NCBI GenBank assembly: GCA_022843745.1
Contig: JALHNB010000027.1
Coordinates: 27,881 to 91,880 of the forward strand
DNA: 64,000 bases
DNA from: Anaerolineae bacterium
GTDB lineage: Bacteria > Chloroflexota > Anaerolineae > Aggregatilineales > Phototrophicaceae
Direction of reading: 5' to 3'
The translations under genes and the position numbers were made by a program. The notes under the pieces were generated by a model that searched no databases, was not told the DNA's origin, and worked only from the letters and a program-made list of their open reading frames with translations. This document shows positions 1-8,427 of this stretch, one piece after another (position 1 is the first letter of the stretch; every line of letters begins with the position of its first letter).

Positions 1-197
1 TTGAAGACCTCACAGCAGGCATCGTTTATATGGGCGATACAATAGACCTGACATTTATTATCCCGCAGGAATGGCAGGGGCGTGACAACCGCCGCCATGA
101 ATATACGTGGTCGGTCAGCGTGATTGACCTGGATAATCCCGACCAGCCGTATTTCACCACTGAGACGCGGACGTTCACCTGGGAAGCGCAATCATAA
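1..197 (+). CDS. C-terminal end of an envelope-type protein (partial)
   Basis: The reading frame is open from the window edge (codons begin at base 3) to a TAA at 195-197, giving about 64 residues. The segment is rich in beta-strand-like residues and includes YTWSVSVIDLD and TRTFTWEAQS. It resembles the end of the next gene, which has FNWTVTVAKRN and TIRTFRWLSR, so the two are probably tandem paralogues sharing an Ig-like C-terminal domain. Its stop codon lies 62 bases before the preferred start of the next gene. The N-terminus is outside the window, so the full function cannot be judged. Confidence 0.7.
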   Translation, partial: EDLTAGIVYMGDTIDLTFIIPQEWQGRDNRRHEYTWSVSVIDLDNPDQPYFTTETRTFTWEAQS

Positions 198-259
198 TGA
201 GTAAAAAGTTGAAAGTACTGAGTCAAAAGTTAATTTTCCGGGTGAAGAGGGGTAAGGCA

Positions 260-1402
260 ATGGGTAAACATTTTGTTGATAACAACAAGGCACACTTTAC
301 TCAAATCCGCAGCACTCATCACGCAATACTTTTAACTTGCGCTTTAATTGGCGTATTGGCGGGATGCAATTTTGCGCCGCTGCCGCAGGGTGATTTTACG
401 CCGACTGTCGAAGAAATCGTGCTGACCGTGCCACCGTCGCCAGAGCCAAGTCTAACTCCGAGCGTCACACTCACGCCGGAGATGCTTTCGATAACCACTG
501 AGCCAACCGCGACTGCCTTGCCCCCGTCGGAAACGCCGTTCCCCAGCGAGACTCCTGGCCCTTATGAGCATGTGATCCAGCAGAATGAAACGCTTCTTTA
601 TATTATTCAGCTTTATGGCTACCGTGATTTTGGCGTGATCGACGAAATTATACGCATCAACGATAATATCCCGAACGCGGATTCACTACCGGGGCCGGGT
701 TCGATGATCCTGATTCCACGCCAGACCGCGACTGCCACGCCGGAAAATATCGAGCCAACTGCGCAGGCGAATCTCGAAAGTATCGCGCCGACTTCCGAGC
801 AGACTGGGCTGAATTTTGATGCGCCAATTATCCAGTACACCGTTGTAGAGGACGACACGATTGTCGGCATCGCCCAAAATTATGCCACAACGCTTGAAGT
901 TTTGGCGCGGTTGAATCAGGATATTCCATTTTTTGGCTGCAATTTTGAGATTCCAAGCGGCGGCCCGAACTGTAATCCTCCGTTGCAAATTGGTCAGGTC
1001 GTGAATGTGCCTGCGCCAACACCAACCCCGACACTTTCGCCAACGCCATCCGGCAACGAAACACCAACGCCGACCCCGACTTTTGCCGCGCCGATGATTG
1101 TCTCGCCGCCGCAGGATGCGCAAGTGCCGCCGCAGTCGTTCCGTCTGGAATGGGTGAGTTCGGGGATTTTGCAGCCGGGTGAAGTTTATCTGGTGCAGGT
1201 CGAAGATACGGTTACGGGGACAAAATTTAACGAGATCACGACCAACACATCACTGCGCCTGCCGGACACGCTCATACCAACAGATGGACAAGCACACACG
1301 TTCAATTGGACGGTGACGGTTGCCAAACGTAACGAGCAGGGGGTCTATCGGATTATCAGCGGTGCGCCGACCATCCGCACTTTCCGCTGGTTAAGCCGCT
1401 AA
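260..1402 (+). CDS. LysM-domain lipoprotein
   Basis: This is a predicted surface lipoprotein. A hydrophobic stretch ends in the lipobox LAGC, so the Cys would be lipidated and the protein anchored outside the membrane. Two LysM-like modules follow (YEHVIQQNETLLYIIQLYG and IIQYTVVEDDTIVGIAQNYA), the type that binds peptidoglycan or chitin-like glycans. They are joined by Thr/Pro-rich linkers, and the C-terminus is Ig-like. The ATG at 260 is chosen because it has a GAAGAGGGG-type ribosome binding site and leaves a normal-length signal peptide. An ATG at 197 overlaps the previous stop, but its extra 21 codons resemble a dispersed intergenic repeat. The gene ends flush against mutL, which is convergent. 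Confidence 0.8.
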   Translation: MGKHFVDNNKAHFTQIRSTHHAILLTCALIGVLAGCNFAPLPQGDFTPTVEEIVLTVPPSPEPSLTPSVTLTPEMLSITTEPTATALPPSETPFPSETPGPYEHVIQQNETLLYIIQLYGYRDFGVIDEIIRINDNIPNADSLPGPGSMILIPRQTATATPENIEPTAQANLESIAPTSEQTGLNFDAPIIQYTVVEDDTIVGIAQNYATTLEVLARLNQDIPFFGCNFEIPSGGPNCNPPLQIGQVVNVPAPTPTPTLSPTPSGNETPTPTPTFAAPMIVSPPQDAQVPPQSFRLEWVSSGILQPGEVYLVQVEDTVTGTKFNEITTNTSLRLPDTLIPTDGQAHTFNWTVTVAKRNEQGVYRIISGAPTIRTFRWLSR

Positions 1403-3190
1403 TTATTTCCGCCCAAACTCACGCGCCAGTTGATCGCCACTCATGTGGAGCATTGTTGGTCGTCCGTGCGGGCATGTGTGCGGCGAGTCACAGCGCTCCA
1501 ACTGCCGGATGATGCTTTGCATTTCGTCGTGACTCAGCACCGTTCCGGCTTTCACCGCCGCATGTCGGCACACGCGCTTGATGATTTTTTCCTCAATCGT
1601 CGCTTGCCCCGGCTCTTTGCCGATTTCAAGCTCGTTGATGATGCCGCCGATAACTTCGACAGGGGAGTGATCCGATAGCATCGCCGGGACGCTGCGAATT
1701 AAAAATGTGTTTGTGCCGAACGACTCGAGGCCGAAGCCCACCGCTTGCAAAGCATCAAGATTCTCCTCAATCAAGTGTGCTTCCGGCGCGGGCAGCTCAA
1801 TCGTCTGCGTAGAAAGCGTGTATTGGGCGATTGTCCCTTGTTTGGCGTAATCAGCCATGAACTGCTCATAGAGAATACGCTCGTGGGCGGCGTGCTGGTC
1901 AATCAGATACATCCCCGCTGGCCCCTCCGTCACAATATAACTCGCACCGACCTGCCCGATCACGCGCAGCATCGGCAGGGTTCGTGGGCGTTCCGGGCCG
2001 GTTGGGCCATAGGGAATCGCCGTTGAATCGCGCTCAGTGTTTTCATAATCGTGTCGCGGACGTTGGTGGGGGAACTGCCCCGGCGATTCGAGCCTCAAGT
2101 CCATGCCCATTTGCATCGCGCGTCGCGAGTCATCGCTGGGTCGTGTCCATTGCCCATCACCGGATGCCCGCCCAGGCGTGTGTAGCGAAGGGGTCTGTGC
2201 CAGATCAATAATCGTCCGCCGCACAGCCCGTTGGATTACGCTAAAAATCGCATTCGGATTCTGAAAACGCACTTCAGCTTTGGTCGGGTGGACGTTGACA
2301 TCGACTTCCTGCGGCGGCAGTGAAATCATCAGTACCGCCGAGGGATAGCGTCCGGTCATCAGAAAGGTGTGATAAGCCTGTACGACAGCATAGGACAGGC
2401 TGGTATCCTGCACCCAGCGCCCGTTGACGAACAGCATGATTCGCGAACGATCTGCGCGGTGCATATGCGGCGCGGATGTATAGCCGTAAACGCTAATCTG
2501 CCCCGCCTCATCCTGGCCGGAAATTTCGAGCATGTCGCGAAAGGTATCCAGCCCTAAAGCTGCGACCAGCACATCGGCAAGCTCTCCACTGCCGCTGGAA
2601 CGGAACACTTCACGCTCGTCCTGTTCCAGAAAAAAGCGCACATGCGGGTAGGCGATGGCGTAGCGGTTCACGACGATAGCAATCTGGCGCTTTTCGGTAT
2701 TTTCGGCTTTCAGAAATTTAAAGCGTGCCGGGGTATTGTAAAAGAGGTTTTCGACAGTAATGACTGTGCCTGCTGGTGCGCCAACCGAACGCCGGGTGTC
2801 GATTCGCCCGCCTTCCAGCCGCATCTGTGTGCCGGAAGCCTCGTCACGATGCCTTGTCGTAACCGTTACGTGACTGACCGACGCGATACTTGCCAGCGCT
2901 TCGCCACGAAAGCCGAGCGTTTGAATGTGCGAAAGATCGTCCGCTGTTTGGAGCTTGCTGGTGGCGTGACGCGCGAATGCTAACTCGACTTCGCTGGTGG
3001 TGATACCATAGCCATCGTCGCTGACACGCATCATGCGCCGCCCGCCGCCATCGACACTGATGCGGATATTCGACGCGCCAGCATCGAGCGCGTTTTCGAC
3101 CAGTTCTTTAATCACCGATGACGGGCGTTCAATGACTTCACCAGCGGCGATTTGGGCGACAACTTGATCGGCTAAAACGTGAATAGGCAT
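1403..3190 (-). CDS. mutL: DNA mismatch repair protein MutL
   Basis: MutL couples mismatch recognition by MutS to strand removal. The N-terminus has the GHKL ATPase motifs: ELVENALDAG at residues 29-38, DDGYGI at 58-63 and TLGFRGEAL at 91-99. The C-terminal dimerisation domain carries DQHAAHERILYE from about residue 431. This matches the metal-dependent endonuclease motif DQHA-X2-E-X4-E, and CPHGRP follows near 573. The protein is therefore the nicking type used where there is no MutH and no Dam methylation. The start at 3190 has an AAGGA site eight bases upstream. About 63 bases of open frame extend further but are not needed. No mutS is present in the window. Confidence 0.95.
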   Translation of the reverse strand: MPIHVLADQVVAQIAAGEVIERPSSVIKELVENALDAGASNIRISVDGGGRRMMRVSDDGYGITTSEVELAFARHATSKLQTADDLSHIQTLGFRGEALASIASVSHVTVTTRHRDEASGTQMRLEGGRIDTRRSVGAPAGTVITVENLFYNTPARFKFLKAENTEKRQIAIVVNRYAIAYPHVRFFLEQDEREVFRSSGSGELADVLVAALGLDTFRDMLEISGQDEAGQISVYGYTSAPHMHRADRSRIMLFVNGRWVQDTSLSYAVVQAYHTFLMTGRYPSAVLMISLPPQEVDVNVHPTKAEVRFQNPNAIFSVIQRAVRRTIIDLAQTPSLHTPGRASGDGQWTRPSDDSRRAMQMGMDLRLESPGQFPHQRPRHDYENTERDSTAIPYGPTGPERPRTLPMLRVIGQVGASYIVTEGPAGMYLIDQHAAHERILYEQFMADYAKQGTIAQYTLSTQTIELPAPEAHLIEENLDALQAVGFGLESFGTNTFLIRSVPAMLSDHSPVEVIGGIINELEIGKEPGQATIEEKIIKRVCRHAAVKAGTVLSHDEMQSIIRQLERCDSPHTCPHGRPTMLHMSGDQLAREFGRK

Positions 3191-3327
3191 AACGGGAATC
3201 CTTAAAGACTGGCGGATTCGGGCATGATACATCAAGCCCCTACGAAATATCAATAAATATATCGCCGCGCCGTGCGTATCTCAATAAGAACAATTATTCT
3301 ATTATACCGCTTGAGGAAATAATCCGT

Positions 3328-4833
3328 CTACTGCTGTGAACCGATCAGGTTGTCGCCGTCCAGCGGGATGCTCATGTAGAAAGTTGTGCCGCTGCCTTCT
3401 GCGCTGACCACCCAGGCATCACCACCGTGCCGCTGTGCAACACTGCGCACGATGAATAAGCCCAGGCCACTGCCTTTAATTTTTTTATGCTCCTGGCGGG
3501 CAATTCGCACATGACGGTCAAAGAGATGCTTCTGATTTTCAGGGCTGATCCCCAGGCCGTTATCCGCCACGCTGATTAGAATGGTTTCGCCCTCACGTTT
3601 GACACCAACCTCGATTGTCCCGCCGTTGGGGGTGTACTTGATAGCGTTATCGACCAGATTGGTGATCGCTCGTTCCAGCATATTGCCATCAGCATTCAGA
3701 ATGGGGACATCGGCAGCCAGATTCACCGAAACTTTTAGCTCCTGCTTTTCAGCCGGAACAAGATGATTATCGACAATTTTCTTGACGATCTCACCCAGAT
3801 CGCAGTGTGAACGCGACATTTCGTAAAAGCCAGTTTCCGGGTCATAACGTCCGGCATCCTGGATATTATCGACCAGCGATGTCATTTGAGTGACGCCAGA
3901 GAGAATTTTCTCGACAAAATGTTTTTGCTTCTCGTTGAGTTCGCCCACCATCCCCGTGCCGAGCATATCCGCGAAACCCTGGATAGACGTAAGCGGTGAA
4001 CGCAAATCATGCGAGACGATGCGCGTAAATTCATTCTGGTTGCGATTCAGTTTCTTAAAATGGGTGATGTCGCGCAAGGCGAGAACCCAGCCTTCGATAT
4101 GGCCTTCGCTGTCATGAACCGGCTCGGTACGCGGCACAAACGTTTTATCGCTTTCCGATACCCACTCATTCAGATTTTTATTTTTGGTCTGCGCGATTTC
4201 CATCAGCGCATTGGAGCGAACGACATCCGTTACCAGTTTGCCACGCGCCTCTACCGAAGCCATATCAAAAACCTTCTCGGCTGCCGGGTTCATGAGCAAA
4301 ACGCATTTGTCTTCGTCCAGCACAAGCAGGGGATCGGGGATGCTGTTCAGCAGAGATGATGTAAGCTGGTAAGCGCGTTCCTGATCGTCGCGAACTTCGG
4401 CGTTCAGGGTGACAATCGACAGGCCATCGACAATTGCCGTTAGCAGGACATGATCGTCTTCGGTGAGTGGGCGATTCAGCATCAGAGAAAATGCGCCCGT
4501 GATCGCACCGGACAGGTAAATTGGCGCAATGAGATAATCCGATAACGATAATGAGTCTCCATCGGGCGCAGTAGGGTTAAAATGTAGTCCTTTTGGTAGT
4601 GCTTTCGCGATTTTTTCGAGAGCATCAGAGTGATACGGATTATCTCCAGCCATGATACAGGTTTGGAATTCACCAAATAACAAATAGCAAGCACCAGTGG
4701 CATCCGTCACCGCTTGAGCAGCCTGGAGCATCATGGGGACGCAGTGCTGCGGCTTCGGGTTTTCAGCGATGCTGTGTAAAATATCCTGCAACATCGTTTG
4801 CCTGTTTTGACTGTGCTTTGCATCAACCTGCAT
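3328..4833 (-). CDS. Soluble GAF/PAS sensor histidine kinase
   Basis: This is a cytoplasmic two-component sensor kinase of 501 residues with no membrane segment. A GAF-like region spans about residues 14-148 and a PAS domain about 160-258. A HisKA domain follows with the phospho-acceptor H275 in RIVSHDLRSPLTS. The C-terminal HATPase domain has the N box NLVDNAIKYTPNGG, the G1 box SVADNGLGI and the G2 box GSGLGLFIV. The ATG at 4833 is preferred because GAGG lies five bases upstream, while the longer frame has no ribosome site. The ligand is unknown. No response regulator gene is adjacent. mutL lies downstream on the same strand after 137 bases. Confidence 0.88.
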   Translation of the reverse strand: MQVDAKHSQNRQTMLQDILHSIAENPKPQHCVPMMLQAAQAVTDATGACYLLFGEFQTCIMAGDNPYHSDALEKIAKALPKGLHFNPTAPDGDSLSLSDYLIAPIYLSGAITGAFSLMLNRPLTEDDHVLLTAIVDGLSIVTLNAEVRDDQERAYQLTSSLLNSIPDPLLVLDEDKCVLLMNPAAEKVFDMASVEARGKLVTDVVRSNALMEIAQTKNKNLNEWVSESDKTFVPRTEPVHDSEGHIEGWVLALRDITHFKKLNRNQNEFTRIVSHDLRSPLTSIQGFADMLGTGMVGELNEKQKHFVEKILSGVTQMTSLVDNIQDAGRYDPETGFYEMSRSHCDLGEIVKKIVDNHLVPAEKQELKVSVNLAADVPILNADGNMLERAITNLVDNAIKYTPNGGTIEVGVKREGETILISVADNGLGISPENQKHLFDRHVRIARQEHKKIKGSGLGLFIVRSVAQRHGGDAWVVSAEGSGTTFYMSIPLDGDNLIGSQQ

Positions 4834-5012
4834 AGTGGCCTCGTTTTTTCCTACAAAACCCATCAATGATATTATATAGTCGTTACAAAACAGGGGCAAG
4901 TTAAGCCCTTAATCATTCCATGAGGGTAATGTGTGCAGTCCAGAACGCTGTTTTTGGTTATAATAAATGAAATTAGCGATCATCCAAAATAAAACATCAG
5001 GGCATAAGCACC

Positions 5013-5237
5013 GTGACAACAAAAAGAATCGTCGAATACCATATTGGGCGTTTGCAGGATAAAGACCCGAACGTGCGTCTGAAGTCTATTGCTGAATTGG
5101 CACTACTGGGCGATACCGATGCGCTGGAAGCGTTGCAATCCCTGTATCAGAAGGACTCTGATGCGCGGGTGAGGAAAGCGGCGCAGGAAGCTGGACGCGC
5201 GATTTTTCTCAAAGATCGCGAACAGGGCGTGAAATAA
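5013..5237 (+). CDS. Small HEAT-repeat protein
   Basis: This 74-residue protein starts with GTG (MTTKRIVEYHIGRLQDKDPN). It consists of about two HEAT-like helical repeats, visible as RLKSIAELALLGDTDALEALQSLY and ARVRKAAQEAGRAIF. Such repeats bind other proteins, and no catalytic motif is present. An AGGG sequence sits just upstream of the GTG. It stands alone between a kinase gene on the minus strand and valS, which is convergent. Its partner is unknown. Confidence 0.72.
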   Translation: MTTKRIVEYHIGRLQDKDPNVRLKSIAELALLGDTDALEALQSLYQKDSDARVRKAAQEAGRAIFLKDREQGVK

Positions 5238-5254
5238 CCTGGCGTAACTTTCGC

Positions 5255-5296
5255 TGTAGGGGCGTAATAGGGCGCACACAGCCGTGCGCCCCTACA
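5255..5296. repeat. Nested palindrome between convergent genes
   Basis: The outer arms are TGTAGGGGCG (5255-5264) and CGCCCCTACA (5287-5296). A second stem, GGCGCAC with GTGCGCC, is nested inside. It lies between the HEAT gene and the end of valS. It may work as a bidirectional terminator, but it also belongs to a GTAGGG-type repeat seen again near 24.75 kb and 42.3 kb. Confidence 0.7.
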
Positions 5297-5312
5297 ATTA
5301 TTCACGGGAAGT

Positions 5313-7934
5313 TTACGAGGCGCACAACGCGGCTACTCGCTCAGTGATCTGTTCTGCGCTGGCCTGTAAATCCGCGAGCCGAATACGCTCACGTTCGACT
5401 ACATCAGGCCGTGCGCGGCTCACAAACTGCTCATTACCAAGCTGTTTTTGGGTGCGCTCAATCTGTTCCTGCAACTTCGTTTGCTCTTTTTGCAGCCGTT
5501 CACACTCCGCCTGAACATCGACCATCCCCGCCATCGGCAGATATACGGTTGCATCGCTGACCACCACCGACGCTGAGTCACTAGGAGCAGGAGCATTCTG
5601 CGCAAGCAGTTCAATTTCTGGCACATTGCACAGCCGCGAGAAGATGTAGCTGTAATCGGTGATCGCTTTGCTATAACTCCCCGGCGCGATGATCGCTTTG
5701 AGCCGCCGTCCTGCTTCAACGTCATATTCCAGACGGGCGTTACGAATCCCGCGCACCATATCCATCAACGTGTTCATCTCGTTTTCGGCCTGTTCGTCAA
5801 TCCGCGTGGGATCAGCTTGCGGCCATTTCGCCAGCATCAACGTTTCGCCTTCATGCGGGAGGTACTGCCAGACTTCTTCGGTCACAAACGGCATGTAGGG
5901 ATGGAGCAGCCGCAGCGAAGTTTCCAGAACGTCCACCAGGACGCGCCGTGTCACTGCTTTTTCCTGATCGCTGCCCTGATAAAGCGGATGCTTGCTGATT
6001 TCGATATACCAATCGGCGAACTCGCTCCATAAAAACTCATACATCTGTCGTCCGGGTTCGCCGAACATATAATTGTCGAACAAACGCTGTGTCGTCTCAA
6101 CCAGCTTATTCAAGCGTGAGAGAATCCAGCGTGAGGGCAGGTCGAGTTCGCTGGATGGCGGGATTGTTGGTGCAATGTCACCATCGAGATTGGTGGTGAT
6201 GAAATTCGCCATCTGCCAAATTTTGTTCACGAAGCGCCAGTTGCCCTCGATACGTGCTGTATCCAGGTTTACGTCGTTCCCCGGCGTACCGCTGGTGACG
6301 AGCGTAAATCGAAGTGGGTCAGTGCCGAATTGATCCATATATTCGAGCGGATCAATCGTATTGTTGAGCGTTTTACTGATTTTTCGACCTAATTTGTCGC
6401 GCACCAGACCGTGCAGATAGACGGTATGGAACGGGGCTTCATCGGTGAACCATAAGCCCATCATAATCATACGTGCCACCCAGAAAAACAGGATGTCATA
6501 GCCTGTTTCCATCACTGAAGTGGGATAGAAGCGCTTAAAATCCGCCGTTTGCTCCGGCCAACCCAGTGTGCTGAACGGCCATAATCCGCTGCTGAACCAC
6601 GTATCCAGCACATCCTCTTCGGCTGTCCAGCCTAAGCCCTTTGGCGCTTCTTTGCCCACATAAATTTCGCCTTTTTCGTTATACCAGGCCGGGATACGAT
6701 GTCCCCACCATAACTGGCGGCTGATGCACCAATCCTCAATGTTTTCCAACCAGTGAAAGTAGACCTTTTCGAAACGTTCCGGCACGATTTTGATTCGCCC
6801 ATCCTGCACGGCGGCGAGTGCTTTTTCAGCTAATGGCTGAATCTTCAAAAACCACTGTGTGCTAATCAGCGGTTCGACGATTTCGCCACCACGCTGGCTG
6901 CGCGGTACGCTGTGGGTGATATTTTCAATTTTGATCGTCAGCCCGGCGGTTTCCATATCCGCCCATAATTTTTCGCGGGCAACGAAGCGATCCAGCTTGG
7001 CATACGGCCCGGCGTTCTCGTTCAGGCTGGCATCGCGATTCATAATGTTAATCACGGGCAAGCTGTGTCGCAGACCGATTTCATAGTCGTTGGGATCATG
7101 CCCCGGCGTTACCTTGAGCGCGCCCGTGCCAAACTCTTTCTCCACATATTCATCGGCAATGATCGGAATCCGGCGGTTGAGAATCGGCACGAGCGCCGTT
7201 TTGCCGATCAGGTGCTTGTAGCGCTCATCTTCAGGATGCACTGCCACCGCTGTATCGCCCAAAATGGTTTCCGGGCGGGTGGTCGAAACTGGGATATGGT
7301 CAGCGCCCTCCACGGGATATTTGAAATAATACAGCTTGCCGGGTTCTTCTTCGCGCTCCACTTCGAGGTCAGAAACCGCCGTTTGCAGACCAGGACTCCA
7401 GTTCACGAGGCGCGGCCCGCGATAAATCAATCCCTGGTTGTAAAGTGTCACGAAAACTTCGATCACGGCGTTTGAAAGGCCATCATCCAGCGTGAAGCGT
7501 TCGCGATCCCAATCGCAGCTTGCGCCCATGCGCCGAAGCTGGCTGGTAATCGTGCCGCCATATTTTTCTTTCCACGCCCAGGTACGCGCCAGAAATTCTT
7601 CACGTCCGATTTCCAGGCGGCTTGTGCCTTCGTCGTGCAGCATTTTCTCGATCTGAAGCTGGGTCGCGATTCCGGCGTGATCGCTGCCGGGAACCCAGAG
7701 TGCCGCTTTGCCGCGCATTCGCTCGTAACGGATCATCAGGTCTTCCAACGTCGCGAACAGCGCGTGACCGATGTGCAGCGCACCTGTTACATTCGGCGGC
7801 GGGATACTGATAACGAATGGCTCGGCATCGTCTTTGGCGACCTCCGGCTTGAACCAACCTTTGGTTTCCCACCATTTGTAGAGGCGCGGCTCTGCCTCGG
7901 CGAAATTGAAATTTTTGGGCATCTGTTTCTGCAT
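5313..7934 (-). CDS. valS: Valyl-tRNA synthetase
   Basis: This class I synthetase charges tRNA-Val. HIGH is at residues 55-58 (GALHIGHAL, counting from the first of two Met codons). The CP1 editing domain contains STTRPETILGDTAVAV. The anticodon-binding domain follows, then a C-terminal coiled-coil arm from about residue 800 to the end. The usual KMSKS loop reads KISKT at 519-523, an unusual variant. Two ATGs stand in tandem. The second (7934) is preferred because AGGAG lies six bases before it, against three for the first at 7937. Expression is controlled by the T-box leader upstream, with its own promoter. The gene is full length at about 873 residues. Confidence 0.96.
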   Translation of the reverse strand: MQKQMPKNFNFAEAEPRLYKWWETKGWFKPEVAKDDAEPFVISIPPPNVTGALHIGHALFATLEDLMIRYERMRGKAALWVPGSDHAGIATQLQIEKMLHDEGTSRLEIGREEFLARTWAWKEKYGGTITSQLRRMGASCDWDRERFTLDDGLSNAVIEVFVTLYNQGLIYRGPRLVNWSPGLQTAVSDLEVEREEEPGKLYYFKYPVEGADHIPVSTTRPETILGDTAVAVHPEDERYKHLIGKTALVPILNRRIPIIADEYVEKEFGTGALKVTPGHDPNDYEIGLRHSLPVINIMNRDASLNENAGPYAKLDRFVAREKLWADMETAGLTIKIENITHSVPRSQRGGEIVEPLISTQWFLKIQPLAEKALAAVQDGRIKIVPERFEKVYFHWLENIEDWCISRQLWWGHRIPAWYNEKGEIYVGKEAPKGLGWTAEEDVLDTWFSSGLWPFSTLGWPEQTADFKRFYPTSVMETGYDILFFWVARMIMMGLWFTDEAPFHTVYLHGLVRDKLGRKISKTLNNTIDPLEYMDQFGTDPLRFTLVTSGTPGNDVNLDTARIEGNWRFVNKIWQMANFITTNLDGDIAPTIPPSSELDLPSRWILSRLNKLVETTQRLFDNYMFGEPGRQMYEFLWSEFADWYIEISKHPLYQGSDQEKAVTRRVLVDVLETSLRLLHPYMPFVTEEVWQYLPHEGETLMLAKWPQADPTRIDEQAENEMNTLMDMVRGIRNARLEYDVEAGRRLKAIIAPGSYSKAITDYSYIFSRLCNVPEIELLAQNAPAPSDSASVVVSDATVYLPMAGMVDVQAECERLQKEQTKLQEQIERTQKQLGNEQFVSRARPDVVERERIRLADLQASAEQITERVAALCAS

Positions 7935-7996
7935 CATCGTCTCCTTTTCTATAGCATGTCAGCGTTTCAGCTTGTAGTGCCGAGTGAAAAGTCCTG

Positions 7997-8041
7997 AGTG
8001 CTGAGTTAGGGTATAGGACTCAGCACTTTAAACTCAGCACT
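7997..8041. repeat. Inverted repeat in the valS leader
   Basis: AGTGCTGAGT (7997-8006) is followed by two copies of its reverse complement, ACTCAGCACT, at 8018-8027 and 8032-8041. The element lies between the T-box terminator and the valS start codon, so it is transcribed whenever the T-box reads through. It looks like a dispersed intergenic repeat and not part of the riboswitch. Confidence 0.65.
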
Positions 8042-8071
8042 TTTTACTTGCCTTTTTGCTCACCAGCCAAA

Positions 8072-8115
8072 TAAAAAACCCTCTCGTCCTCAAAATATAC
8101 AAGGACGAAAGGGTT
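8072..8115 (-). terminator. T-box intrinsic terminator
   Basis: On the minus strand an AACCCT..CGTCCT arm pairs with AGGACGAGAGGGTT around a loop of TTGTATATTTTG, and is followed by TTTTTATTT. It is the alternative structure to the T-box antiterminator and ends transcription before valS when tRNA-Val is charged. Confidence 0.9.
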
Positions 8116-8341
8116 AAACTTTCGCGGTACCACCTTGTTTCTCCGCTGAATAAGCGAAGCACTCAAGTCGCTGTAACGGGCGTAACCCGGCCTGACTTAG
8201 ACTAAAAAACGGTTTCGGTCAGGCGACTCCTGGGCGACCTTCGGCAAACACATGCGAGCAGGCTCTCAGCCGGTGACCTGCACTTTCTGTCGCAGGGGAG
8301 TTTGCGTACTCCTCCCAATCACAGTCGTTGGAAAATGATCA
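8072..8341 (-). ncRNA. T-box riboswitch, valine specific
   Basis: This leader senses uncharged tRNA-Val and lets transcription continue into valS. On the minus strand, Stem I has AGTA facing GAA, which forms the S-turn. These are joined by the pairing GCAAAC/GTTTGC, and GAA is followed by the specifier codon GTC (8238-8236), a valine codon. Distal Stem I pairs GCAGG/CCTGC. The T-box core AAGGTGGTACCGCGAAAG runs from 8136 to 8119. It would pair with the tRNA acceptor end through the conserved TGG-type bulge. A strong terminator hairpin with a T run follows. All expected parts are present and in order. A promoter begins just upstream. Confidence 0.93.
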
Positions 8342-8347
8342 AAAGAA

Positions 8348-8377
8348 AGTATAGCACTTTAAAAAATTAAACGTCAA
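8348..8377 (-). promoter_or_regulatory. Promoter of the T-box-valS transcript
   Basis: A -35 box TTGACG (8377-8372) and a -10 box TATACT (8353-8348) are separated by 18 bases on the minus strand. Transcription would begin near 8341, immediately before Stem I of the T-box. Confidence 0.7.
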
Positions 8378-8427
8378 TCCCCACTGTCTGGGGAGCAAAG
8401 ATAAATACCTGATCGTAGCTTCGGGCA

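Noticed and set aside
197..259. Upstream start for the LysM lipoprotein
   Set aside because: It would give an overlong signal peptide region, and its sequence resembles an intergenic repeat; the ATG at 260 has the better ribosome site.
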